Positions 17,297 through 25,439 of a DNA stretch of 64,000 nucleotides are shown here, piece after piece. Every line of letters starts with the position of its first letter. The first letter of the stretch is position 1. The notes beneath the pieces were generated by a model. It worked only from the letters and a program-made list of their open reading frames with translations, made no database searches and had not been told where the DNA came from. Origin of the DNA: CAVVIH01 sp963748295 (GTDB lineage: Bacteria; Acidobacteriota; Vicinamibacteria; Vicinamibacterales; 2-12-FULL-66-21); NCBI GenBank assembly GCA_963748295.1, contig CAVVIH010000002.1:434001-498000 (forward strand). Direction: 5' to 3'. The position numbers and the translations under genes are program-made.

Positions 17297-18522
17297 CGCG
17301 CCTGCTCGATCGCGTCGCGCGCACCGAGGGCCCGGCCGTGCTGGCCGGGCTGATCCGGTTGACGGGCGATTTCGACGCGGCCGAAGACGCGCTGCAGGAA
17401 GCGTACGCCCGAGCAATCGAGGCGTGGACTCGCGATGGCGTGCCAGATCGCCCGGCCGCCTGGCTCAACACCGTGGCCCGACGCGTGGCGATCGATCGCT
17501 TCCGTCGCGATCGGACCGTCGAACTCTCGCCCGATCGGCAAGCCGCGGACGCTGGCGATCCGCAGCCGGTCGAGGACGACCGGCTCCGCCTCCTGTTCGT
17601 CTGCTGCCATCCGGCGATCGCGCCCGACGCGCGCTGCGCGCTGGCGCTTCGCTCGCTCGGCGGCCTCACCACGCGCGAAATCGCCCGCGCGTTTCTCGAA
17701 CCGGAAGCGACGACCGCCCAGCGGCTGGTCAGGGCCAAACGAAAGATCCGCGAGGCGCGCATTCCGTTCGAGATTCCGGTCTTCAGGAAACTGCCCGAGC
17801 GGGTCGACACGGTGCTGTCGGTGCTGTACTTCATCTTCAACGAGGGCTACACGGCGACGGACGAGCCGTCACTGGTGCGGCCCGATCTTGCCGCGGAAGC
17901 GATTCGCCTCGCGCGGCTCACCGTCGATCTGATGCCGGACAACCCCGAAGCGCAGGGACTACTCGCGCTGATGCTGCTGACCGACGCGCGCCGCGGCGCG
18001 CGCCTGACGCCGGAAGGGGAGCTTGTCACGCTCGAGGATCAGGATCGGCGGCTGTGGGATCGCCGGCTGATCGAAGAGGGTAGCCGCATCCTGGATGCCG
18101 CCCTGACGAAGCGCACTCCAGGGCCGTATCAAACGCAGGCGGCGATTGCGGCGCTGCACGCGTCCGCGCCGGCCGCCGCGGCGACCGATTGGCGGCAGAT
18201 CGCAGCGCTCTACCAGGCACTGCGCGTCTGGACGCCGACGGCGGTCGTGGAGCTCAACGCGGCTGTCGCGCTCGGGATGGCGACGGACCTCGAAACCGCG
18301 CTCGATCGCATCCGCGAGCTGGAGACGCGCGCGGAACTGTCGTCGTATTACCTGCTCCCGGCCGCGAAAGCCGACCTGCTGCGCCGCCTCGAACGCTGGG
18401 ACGAAGCCGCAGCCGCCTATCGCCGCGCCCTCGCGCTGGTCACGAATCCTGCCGAACGCAGGTATCTCGAGCGACGTCTGGCTCTCGTATCCTGTGGAAT
18501 CATCGCCGGAGGAACGACATGA
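17287..18522 (+). CDS. ECF RNA polymerase sigma factor, ECF42-like
   Basis: 411 residues from ATG 17287. Region 2 (LIRLTGDFDAAEDALQEAYA ... PAAWLNTVARRVAIDRFRRD) and region 4 (ALRSLGGLTTREIARAFLEP ... AQRLVRAKRKIREA) are complete. About 230 extra residues follow, containing VLYFIFNEGYTAT and a TPR-like helical array, the long C-terminal extension typical of ECF42 sigma factors, which lack a classical anti-sigma factor. It overlaps the DGPF gene upstream and the permease gene downstream (ATGA), so the three are translationally coupled. Confidence 0.9.
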   Translation: MLLTRLLDRVARTEGPAVLAGLIRLTGDFDAAEDALQEAYARAIEAWTRDGVPDRPAAWLNTVARRVAIDRFRRDRTVELSPDRQAADAGDPQPVEDDRLRLLFVCCHPAIAPDARCALALRSLGGLTTREIARAFLEPEATTAQRLVRAKRKIREARIPFEIPVFRKLPERVDTVLSVLYFIFNEGYTATDEPSLVRPDLAAEAIRLARLTVDLMPDNPEAQGLLALMLLTDARRGARLTPEGELVTLEDQDRRLWDRRLIEEGSRILDAALTKRTPGPYQTQAAIAALHASAPAAAATDWRQIAALYQALRVWTPTAVVELNAAVALGMATDLETALDRIRELETRAELSSYYLLPAAKADLLRRLERWDEAAAAYRRALALVTNPAERRYLERRLALVSCGIIAGGTT

Positions 18523-20840
18523 GGATCGATCTCGTCCTCGTCGGACACGATCTGCGATTTGCCTTCAGGCAGATGAAACGGAGCCCCGGCTTTACCGCCG
18601 TGGCGCTCGCCGCCGTCGCGCTTGGCATTGGCGCGAATTCGACGATCTTCAGCTTTTTCGACGCGATCTATCTGCGCACGTCGCCCGCCGCAGACGCCGG
18701 CCGCCTGGTCGCTCTTCACCGCGTCGACGAGCGCGACACGGGCGCGCGGGACGTTCTCAACGCCGCTCAATACGATTACGTTCGCCAGCACGTGACGGCA
18801 TTCACCGGCATGGCCGCGCAGAACTGGAGCTGGACGTGGCTGTCCCACGGCGATCGGTCGGTCGAAGTTCAGGGCGCCCAGGTCTCCGCGAATTACTTCG
18901 ACCTGTTGGGCGTGGCGCCGCACGTTGGCGGATTCTTCACCAGCACGAACGATCCCTCGTCCGTCGTGTTGAGTTACCGCACATGGATCGCCACGTTCGA
19001 CGGAGATCCGTCCGTCATAGGGCGGATCGTCCGGCTCAATAGACAGTCGTTTACGGTAATCGGCGTCGCGCCACAGGACTTCGGCGGGATCTATCTCGGT
19101 GAGACATTCGGGTTGTGGACGCTTGCCGCGAAGCCGGACGGCGTGGCGGTCGCCAGGCTGCGACCCGGTGCCTCGCTCGAGGAATCGCGCGCGGAACTGG
19201 CCGTCCACCACGATCGGCTTGCCGAAGTGGCCGGCAAGGACGACAGGAATTCACGAGTGATCGTGGAGCCCCTCCGAGGTCTTCACCCGAACGTCCGCCA
19301 GGCGCTTGGCGTGTTTCCCTCGTTGCTCGCTGCCGCGACGATTTGTCTGCTCGCAATAACCTGCGCGAATCTCGCCGGTCTCTTACTTGCCCGCGCCGAC
19401 TCGCGCCGCAAGGAGATCGCCGTGCGCCTGTCGCTCGGCGCTTCACGGCGCCGGCTGGTGCAGCAGCTGCTCACCGAGAGCCTCCTGATATCCGGCGCGG
19501 GAGGGCTGATCGGGCTGTGGCTCGCCGTCGGCGGCTGCCGGCTGCTCGAACAATTCTTCGGCTACCAGATCCCGGACATGCGTCTCACGCTCGACTGGCG
19601 GGTGGTGACGATGTCGGCCGTCCTGTCGGTGGCGACAGGGATCGTCTTTGGGCTGGTCCCCGCATACCACACGACGCGTCGCGATGTGGCGACCGCCATG
19701 CGAGGGCGCTCCTACGCGGGCCTCTCGGCTATCGCCATCCAGACGGCGTTGTGCGCCGTGCTGTTGATCGGAGCGGGGTTGCTGTTCCAGAGCATGCGGG
19801 CCGTGCTGGTGCGGCCGGGAATCGATCCGGACAAGGTTGCGCACTTCCGTCTGCGGCCGAGCCGGCTCGGCTACAGTCTCGAGCGAGCACGATCGTACCA
19901 ACGCGAACTGCTGCGTAGAGTTGAAACCGTTCCCGGCGTCGAACGCGCGGTCCTGGCGAGGGTGCCTGCGGAGCGCGGCTGGTGCTGCGACATCGACGTG
20001 GCACTGCCGGGAGCAGAACCGATCAAGGTGCCGCAGAACGAGGTGTCGCCGGGTTTTCTCGCCGCGATGGCCATTCCGATTGTCGCTGGCCGCGACTTCG
20101 TTGACGGCGATCGCGGAGTGGTCATCGTCAATCAAGCGCTGGCCGGGAGGCTCTGGCCAAAGCAGAACGGCGTCGATCGGGAAGTCTTGATCGATCGTGA
20201 ACCTCATCGCGTCGTCGGCGTCGCGGCCAACATCCACGCCGCGCAACCCGGCGAGAGCGCCTACCCGTACGTGTATCTGCCTCTGTGGGGACGCGATGCG
20301 AGAGACCCGCGGCTGTTCGTCCGCGTCAGCGGATCGGCCGCGCCGATCCTCGAACAGCTCAGACGGGTTGTCGTGTCAGTCGATCCCGACGTGCACGTCG
20401 GACAGGAATCGTCGCTTGCCGGCCGGACCGAAATGAGCTACCAGCGGGAACGCCTGCTCGCCGCGATGCTCGAGTTCACCGGCGCGGTGGCGCTCCTCCT
20501 CGGCGCGATCGGCCTCTATGGGCTGGTCAGTTATCAGGTATCGCGACGAACGCGCGAAATCGGAATCCGGATCGCGTTGGGCGCGCAGAGGCGTCAGGTG
20601 ATCGCCTGGATCGTACGCCGGGGCCTGTTCGCGGCGTGCGTCGGGCTGGTGGTTGGGGCGCTGGTGGCCTGGCAGGCCGCGCCCATGCTCAGCGCGTTCC
20701 TTTACGGCGTCGGACCGGCAGACGCGGTGACGTTTGGCGTGGTGTTCGCTGTGCTCGGCGGCGTAGCCGTGGCCGCCAGCGTCCTGCCAGCCCGGCGCAT
20801 CTCCCGCGTCGATCCGGCGGTGGCGCTCAGGGACCAGTAA
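18519..20840 (+). CDS. ADOP family ABC-type permease
   Basis: 773 residues from ATG 18519, which has GGAGGAA just upstream and overlaps the sigma stop. It has the layout of acidobacterial duplicated orphan permeases: N-terminal MacB-like helix (FRQMKRSPGFTAVALAAVAL), periplasmic domain, three helices ending in an FtsX domain (LLLARADSRRKEIAVRLSLG), a second half with another periplasmic domain, and a second FtsX-like unit (YQVSRRTREIGIRIALGAQR ... RISRVDPAVALRDQ). No ATPase gene is adjacent, as is usual for ADOPs. It probably acts in membrane export or lipoprotein traffic; substrate unknown. The coupling to an ECF sigma factor is notable. Confidence 0.9.
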   Translation: MRIDLVLVGHDLRFAFRQMKRSPGFTAVALAAVALGIGANSTIFSFFDAIYLRTSPAADAGRLVALHRVDERDTGARDVLNAAQYDYVRQHVTAFTGMAAQNWSWTWLSHGDRSVEVQGAQVSANYFDLLGVAPHVGGFFTSTNDPSSVVLSYRTWIATFDGDPSVIGRIVRLNRQSFTVIGVAPQDFGGIYLGETFGLWTLAAKPDGVAVARLRPGASLEESRAELAVHHDRLAEVAGKDDRNSRVIVEPLRGLHPNVRQALGVFPSLLAAATICLLAITCANLAGLLLARADSRRKEIAVRLSLGASRRRLVQQLLTESLLISGAGGLIGLWLAVGGCRLLEQFFGYQIPDMRLTLDWRVVTMSAVLSVATGIVFGLVPAYHTTRRDVATAMRGRSYAGLSAIAIQTALCAVLLIGAGLLFQSMRAVLVRPGIDPDKVAHFRLRPSRLGYSLERARSYQRELLRRVETVPGVERAVLARVPAERGWCCDIDVALPGAEPIKVPQNEVSPGFLAAMAIPIVAGRDFVDGDRGVVIVNQALAGRLWPKQNGVDREVLIDREPHRVVGVAANIHAAQPGESAYPYVYLPLWGRDARDPRLFVRVSGSAAPILEQLRRVVVSVDPDVHVGQESSLAGRTEMSYQRERLLAAMLEFTGAVALLLGAIGLYGLVSYQVSRRTREIGIRIALGAQRRQVIAWIVRRGLFAACVGLVVGALVAWQAAPMLSAFLYGVGPADAVTFGVVFAVLGGVAVAASVLPARRISRVDPAVALRDQ

Positions 20841-20935
20841 GCGCGAAACCCGCGCTCATGAATCTTCAGCATTCTTCAGCGGTTCGTCACGACTGCACGA
20901 CGCCGGGGCCGGTATCTTCTCGCACGGAGCCCGAC

Positions 20936-21376
20936 ATGATCGAGACACGCCTCCTGACTGTAGCTGCGTGCGCACTCCTGATTGCCTGCGGCAGCGCCAC
21001 GTCGCCGTCGCGCCGCGACATCACCGGGCAATGGAGCGGTACAACGTCGCAGGGAAGTCCGATCAGCTTCACCGTGTCCGCGGACGAGAAGGTCACGACG
21101 ATCACGGTGGGGCACAGCTTCAACGGATGCTCGGGAACGCAGACGTTCCCGAACCTGAGCGTCAACACCGCACCGGAAGTGATCTGCGTGCCGGGCCCCT
21201 GCGCGCCGTCAGTGCAGTCGTATCGCTCGTTCAACTACTCGAACGGCCGCATCGAGGGACCGATGACGACCATCAACGGTCTGTTTCTGCTCGACAGGGT
21301 GGACGGCCAGGTCAAGTTCTGGGAGTTTCCCGGCTGCGGCTCGACGCAGGCGACATGGTCAGCGACGAGGCGCTGA
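20936..21376 (+). CDS. Putative lipoprotein
   Basis: 146 residues from ATG 20936 (MIETRLLTVAACALLIACGS, lipobox IACG). The mature part starts ATSPSRRDITGQWSGTTSQG, a beta-barrel-like opening common in secreted acidobacterial proteins, and has four more Cys residues (NGCSGT, VICVPGPC, PGCGS) that could form two disulfides. It follows the permease by 95 bases. The frame is open upstream to 20285 but that part overlaps the permease and is not coding. Confidence 0.7.
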   Translation: MIETRLLTVAACALLIACGSATSPSRRDITGQWSGTTSQGSPISFTVSADEKVTTITVGHSFNGCSGTQTFPNLSVNTAPEVICVPGPCAPSVQSYRSFNYSNGRIEGPMTTINGLFLLDRVDGQVKFWEFPGCGSTQATWSATRR

Positions 21377-21425
21377 AGACAGCTGAAAGCTGCCACCTGC
21401 TGTATTCGAGGGGAGAACCGGGTTC

Positions 21426-21887
21426 CTACTTGGATCGGCGACGGATCTCGCCAAGCACGCGCTGCGACACCGCGCGGCCGCGCGTGAGCCGCACGATCGG
21501 AATGTGCGAGGTCACCGGGCAGGTGCCCAAAAAGGCGACGGTCTCGCTCAGCGCGATGTCTGGGAGAGAAGAATCGAGCAGGATCATGTCGGGCACGTGG
21601 CAGGTGGCCTTCACGATCGCTTCAAAGGCTGTACGCGCCACGGACACACGGTGTCCGGCGGCCAGCAGCTGCTGTTCGCGAACCGTCCGGGTGCCGCCGT
21701 CCGCGTCGGCAACGAGCACATGCACGCCTGTCACGCGCTCGAGCGGAATCGGCGTCGCCTGGCGTGTCGGATTGGGGGTCGTGACGGTCTGGGGCATCTC
21801 GATGTGCTCAGTGGCCACGAGGGACGCGGAGCAATAACGCTGCCATATACCCTGGGCGAGTGTCGCAGACATCGGGTCGCATCGCAA
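21426..21887 (-). CDS. Degenerate response-regulator receiver domain protein
   Basis: The C-terminal 105 residues form a CheY-like receiver: VHVLVADADGGTR, the phospho-acceptor region PDMILLDSSLPDI and the conserved Thr in HIPIVRLTRG. The acidic pair is reduced (VADAD, one Asp replaced by Ala) and no Lys is seen after the Thr, so phosphorylation may be impaired. There is no output domain. The N-terminal 45 residues are linker-like; an internal ATG at 21797 (MPQTVTTPNP) is a likely alternative start. No histidine kinase is nearby. Confidence 0.65.
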   Translation of the reverse strand: MRCDPMSATLAQGIWQRYCSASLVATEHIEMPQTVTTPNPTRQATPIPLERVTGVHVLVADADGGTRTVREQQLLAAGHRVSVARTAFEAIVKATCHVPDMILLDSSLPDIALSETVAFLGTCPVTSHIPIVRLTRGRAVSQRVLGEIRRRSK

Positions 21888-21976
21888 TCACGATCTTGTG
21901 AAAACAGCGATCTTTTAAAGGCTGAGCTTCACGTAGAAACAGTTCGCGTATGATCGGGCGCGCAAAAATTCCACAC

Positions 21977-22450
21977 ATGTTCCGCGTCTCCCGCGCGCTC
22001 TCGCTCGTTCTCCTCGCGGCTGGAGTCATCTTCGTCTTCACGGGTGTCAATCTCGCCGTCGGCTGGTCGACGATCGGCGTCGTGTCGACGACCGCGGCCG
22101 TCGCCGCGCTGCTGTATTCGGGCGCCATCTGGTTCGGTTCGCCTGCGCGGCGCGATCCGCCGTCGCTCGATCACATTGTCGTCTTCGATCGCTCGCTGCG
22201 CGTCGCGAGCGGCGCACTGCGCGGTGTAAACCTGACATCCTGCCTCCCGTCATCAATCCGCGCTGACGTGGAGACGCATTGCGTCGCCGCGCTCGGCGGC
22301 GCGGGCGCGCGCTTTTCCTGCGGATCCGGCAGCGATCGCCGTCAATTCGACGCGGTGCCCGTGCGCGCGGCGGACGGCACCATCGTGTATGGACTTCTCA
22401 TGAGCGACGTAAAAGTTACGTCACCCTCCGGAAGCGCCGCGCCGGTATAA
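21977..22450 (+). CDS. Hypothetical membrane protein
   Basis: About 157 residues. Two hydrophobic helices at the N-terminus (LSLVLLAAGVIFVFTGVNLA and IGVVSTTAAVAALLYSGAIW) are followed by a 100-residue domain with a Cys pair pattern (LTSCLPSS, ETHCVAAL, FSCGSGS). The ATG at 21977 directly before the helices is preferred; the ATG at 21950 is in frame. It is divergent from the receiver gene at 21426. Function unknown. Confidence 0.6.
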   Translation: MFRVSRALSLVLLAAGVIFVFTGVNLAVGWSTIGVVSTTAAVAALLYSGAIWFGSPARRDPPSLDHIVVFDRSLRVASGALRGVNLTSCLPSSIRADVETHCVAALGGAGARFSCGSGSDRRQFDAVPVRAADGTIVYGLLMSDVKVTSPSGSAAPV

Positions 22451-22474
22451 CGGCTGTATTACAAATCCGCACAC

Positions 22475-23092
22475 GTGTCCGACCACATTCACCGATTCCT
22501 GCCGTCCGCATCTCCGGGCGCGCCGACGATTCTCGCGTTGCACGGCACGGGCGGCGACGAAAACGATCTCCTGCCGCTGGCGCGGATGGTCAGCTCCGAC
22601 GCGGCCGTCCTGAGCCCGCGGGGCAACGTCCTCGAGCACGGCATGCCGCGCTTTTTCAAACGTCTTTCCGAAGGGGTCTTCGACCTGCCCGATCTGCACG
22701 CGCGCACCGCGGATCTCGCGCAGTTCATCGCGTCAGCCGCGGCGAAATACAAGTTCGATCCCTCGCGCGTGGTGGCGCTCGGCTACTCGAATGGCGCCAA
22801 CATCGCGGCGAGCCTGCTGCTCTCGCATCCAGGAGCACTGAAGGGCGGGATCCTGCTGCGTGCGATGGTCCCGTTCGAGCCCGATCGCCCGCCGTCGCTC
22901 CAGGGCACGAGCGTCCTGATATCGGCAGGCCGCGAGGATCCGATGATCCCGCAGGCGTCGACCAGCAGGCTTGCCACGCTGCTCAAACAGGCGGGCGCCG
23001 ACGTCACGCTGTCGTGGTACGACGCCGGCCATGGCCTGGTGCCGCGCGAAATGGAGCAGGCAACCCGGTGGTTCGGCGAGCGCCTGGCCTGA
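22475..23092 (+). CDS. Alpha/beta hydrolase, phospholipase/carboxylesterase type
   Basis: 205 residues from GTG 22475. Oxyanion motif LHGTGGDEND, nucleophile elbow GYSNGA (Ser105), acid Asp155 (GREDPMIP) and His186 (DAGHGL) form a full Ser-Asp-His triad in the order of the small carboxylesterase/phospholipase family (YpfH-like). It is cytoplasmic, with no signal peptide. It should hydrolyse short-chain or phospholipid-type esters; substrate not predictable. The next gene begins 27 bases downstream. Confidence 0.85.
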   Translation: MSDHIHRFLPSASPGAPTILALHGTGGDENDLLPLARMVSSDAAVLSPRGNVLEHGMPRFFKRLSEGVFDLPDLHARTADLAQFIASAAAKYKFDPSRVVALGYSNGANIAASLLLSHPGALKGGILLRAMVPFEPDRPPSLQGTSVLISAGREDPMIPQASTSRLATLLKQAGADVTLSWYDAGHGLVPREMEQATRWFGERLA

Positions 23093-23119
23093 TACACTGA
23101 CGCTCCCTGGAGGCATCGC

Positions 23120-23464
23120 GTGGTCGCAGTCGTCTGGCAGTTCGAAACAGTTCCCGGCCGTGGCGAGGATTTCGAGCGGTTTTACGGGGCCGACGGCGAC
23201 TGGACCAAGCTGTCGCGGCGAAGTCGATCGTTTCTCGGCAGCTCGTTTCTGCGCGATCTCGCCGCGCCTTCGCGCTACCTCCTCGTCGAGTACTGGAGCG
23301 AGATGCTCGTCTACGAGAAGCATCTCGCGGATTTCGACGACGAGGTGAAGGGGCTGGAGGAGCAGCGGCAGCACTTCCTGATCAAAATGGAGGCGCTCGG
23401 CGTGTTCAGCGCGCTCGACGTCCCCGAACGCGTCGGCCCGACCTGGTCGCGCCGCAGCGGCTGA
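23120..23464 (+). CDS. ABM-like (dimeric alpha/beta barrel) domain protein
   Basis: 114 residues from GTG 23120, with GGAGG 7 bases upstream. The pattern VAVVWQFETVPGRGEDFERF ... SSFLRDLAAPSRYLLVEYWS then EMLVYEKHLADF matches the antibiotic-biosynthesis-monooxygenase-like ferredoxin fold: first strand with the scaffold for an active site, central strand LLVEYW and a following helix. Members range from heme-degrading enzymes to stress proteins, so no reaction is assigned. Likely co-transcribed with the esterase. Confidence 0.65.
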   Translation: MVAVVWQFETVPGRGEDFERFYGADGDWTKLSRRSRSFLGSSFLRDLAAPSRYLLVEYWSEMLVYEKHLADFDDEVKGLEEQRQHFLIKMEALGVFSALDVPERVGPTWSRRSG

Positions 23465-23497
23465 TTCTGTAATCAAAACAAAAACCTGTAATCCGCA

Positions 23498-23596
23498 GGG
23501 GCAGACCTGAAGGTCTGCGCTACGCCTGCCGCTGCAACCGTAGCGCAGGCCTTCAGGCCTGCCCTGAGCGAAGTAGCGCAGGCCTTCAGGCCTGCC
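23498..23596. repeat. Three copies of a palindromic 24-base repeat
   Basis: Two direct copies (gtagcgcaggccttcaggcc plus tgcc at 23540-23563 and 23573-23596) and one inverted, slightly diverged copy (ggcagacctgaaggtctgcg, 23500-23519). Each contains an internal palindrome (caggccttcaggcctg type). This REP-like unit fills the gap between the ABM gene and the membrane protein gene. Confidence 0.7.
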
Positions 23597-23654
23597 TCGA
23601 TCGCGGAAGCGGTCCCTGTTTTGCTCGCGATCGACCGTTCGATCGCCGAAGCAC

Positions 23655-25082
23655 ATGCAGCCGCTTGCCCGCCTGTTCCCCCGCGAACGCTTTGCCATGG
23701 CCCTGCTCTTCGTCGGGCTCATGGCGGCGGCCTGCCTGATTCCGGCGCAATCCGACACCTGGTGGCAGCTCCGCACCGGCGAGGAAATGTGGCGTACCGG
23801 GCGGGTGATGCTGCACGACGAGTTCACCTTCACCGTCAACGGTCAGCACTGGCCGAACCACGAGTGGCTGACGCAGGTGATCTTCTACGCCGTCTATTCG
23901 ATTGGCGGCTTTCCGCTGCTGACGCTCTTGTGCGCGTCGGCCGTCACCGGCGCGTGGTGGATCGTCTCGCGGCTCACGCCGGGCCCGATGATCGTGCGCG
24001 TCGCGCTGATTGGCTTCGGCGCCGTCCTGTCGAGCCCGGCCTGGTGCCTGCGCCCGCAGGTGATGACGCTGACGATGTCCGCGGTGACGCTGGCGATGCT
24101 GGTGCGCCGCCGGTTTCTGTGGTGGCTGCCGGTGCTGTTCCTGCTGTGGGCGAACATGCACGGCGCGGTCGCCCTCGGCGGCGTGCTGGTGATCGCGTCG
24201 TGGATTTCGGTGGCGGTCCACGATCGATCCGCGCTGCCGCGGATGACGATCATCGGGTTCCTGTGCCTCGTCGCCACGGCATCGACGCCGCTGGGGGTGT
24301 CGCTCTGGCTCGAGGTGCCGCACTCGCTGCAGCGCCTGCAGGACTACGGCGTCATCGAGTGGCGCTCACCGTCGATCACGAACCCTCAGGATCTGCCGTT
24401 CTGGGGGATTGCCGCCGCGGTCGGCGTCCTCGCGATCCTCAAGCGGCGCACGCTCGCGGCGTCGTACGAGGCACTGACGCTCGTGTCGAGCACGGCGTTT
24501 CTGTTCGTCCTCGGCACGCGCAGCCTCCGCAACGTGGCGCCGTTCGTCATTTGCGCGATGCCGACGATTGGCGTGCTGATCGAAGGCTCAGTGCCGGAGC
24601 GAGCGCCGCGGACGGAGTCGGACAAGAAGCTGCGGCTCAACGCGCTCACGTTCGCGACGGTTGCGACCGGCGCGGCGCTGTTCGTGGCGATCGCGTGGAG
24701 CAGGCCGCTGCCGCGGCTCGCCTGGCGCCCTCTGTCACCGACCGCCATTGCCGCGATCGATTCATGTCCCGGGCGCCTCTACAACCGCTACGACGAAGGC
24801 GGCTACCTGATCTGGTTCATGCGCCACCGCAAGGTGTTCCTGGACAGCCGCCAGGATCCATTCCCGCGCGAGCTGGTGATGGGGCACATCGAGCTCGAAC
24901 GCACCGGCAACTACCGCGAGATGTTCGAGCGCTTCGACATCGCGTGCGCGCTGTCGCCGGGCGGATCGCCGCTGGCGTTGGCACTCGAGCGCGACGGATG
25001 GACGCCGACGACGGCGGGCGGCAGCTGGAGAGTCTACCGGCGTCCTGAGCGGCCGGCTTCGATCGCCGCCGCCCGGCGCTAG
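23655..25082 (+). CDS. Polytopic membrane protein, GT-C-like
   Basis: 475 residues with about nine hydrophobic helices between residues 15 and 360 and a soluble C-terminal domain of about 100 residues. The first loop after helix 1 holds acidic and aromatic residues (SDTWWQLRTGEEMWRTG) and HWPNHEWLTQ, and the C-terminus contains YNRYDEGGYLIWF ... FLDSRQDPFP. This topology, with an Asp-bearing first periplasmic loop, is like GT-C glycosyltransferases and DUF-type relatives common in Acidobacteria, but no family was confirmed. ATG 23655 is used; ATG 23697 is an alternative. Confidence 0.7.
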   Translation: MQPLARLFPRERFAMALLFVGLMAAACLIPAQSDTWWQLRTGEEMWRTGRVMLHDEFTFTVNGQHWPNHEWLTQVIFYAVYSIGGFPLLTLLCASAVTGAWWIVSRLTPGPMIVRVALIGFGAVLSSPAWCLRPQVMTLTMSAVTLAMLVRRRFLWWLPVLFLLWANMHGAVALGGVLVIASWISVAVHDRSALPRMTIIGFLCLVATASTPLGVSLWLEVPHSLQRLQDYGVIEWRSPSITNPQDLPFWGIAAAVGVLAILKRRTLAASYEALTLVSSTAFLFVLGTRSLRNVAPFVICAMPTIGVLIEGSVPERAPRTESDKKLRLNALTFATVATGAALFVAIAWSRPLPRLAWRPLSPTAIAAIDSCPGRLYNRYDEGGYLIWFMRHRKVFLDSRQDPFPRELVMGHIELERTGNYREMFERFDIACALSPGGSPLALALERDGWTPTTAGGSWRVYRRPERPASIAAARR

Positions 25083-25368
25083 TCAGGCGCGCTCGAGACC
25101 GCCACGCCCGACGATGTGTCCGGGTCCTCGCCGTCAGCGTGAACGCCAGCGTCCGCCCATCGTCGAGGCGCAGCGTCAGGGTGTCGGGGCCGGCCAGGAC
25201 GACCGCCTCCCCAATCCCGCTGATGTCGATGTGCCCTTGAATCTCGACCGATGGCGTCGCGCCGTCGACCGACCAGACCTGCAGCTCGTAGGGAGTGGTG
25301 CGCAGCAGCTCGCCGCCCGCGTAGATGTCCCCGACGCCCTTCAACGTTTCAACGAGACGCTTGCTCAC
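25081..25368 (-). CDS. Small hypothetical protein, frameshifted near its end
   Basis: From GTG 25368 the minus strand reads VSKRLVETLKGVGDIYAGGE ... YELQVWS ... GPDTLTLRLDDGRTLAFTLT, a compact beta-rich protein of about 95 residues. The open frame runs on into the antisense of the membrane protein gene, whereas the adjacent frame gives a natural-looking end (ADGEDPDTSSGVAVSSAPD and a stop at 25081), so one indel near 25130 is likely. It is convergent with the membrane protein gene. Function unknown. Confidence 0.5.
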
Positions 25369-25439
25369 AGTGGGTGTCGATTGTAGGGCACGACCGGGCC
25401 GGCGTCGAGAGAACATGTGGTAAGGTTCCTTCTCTTCGC

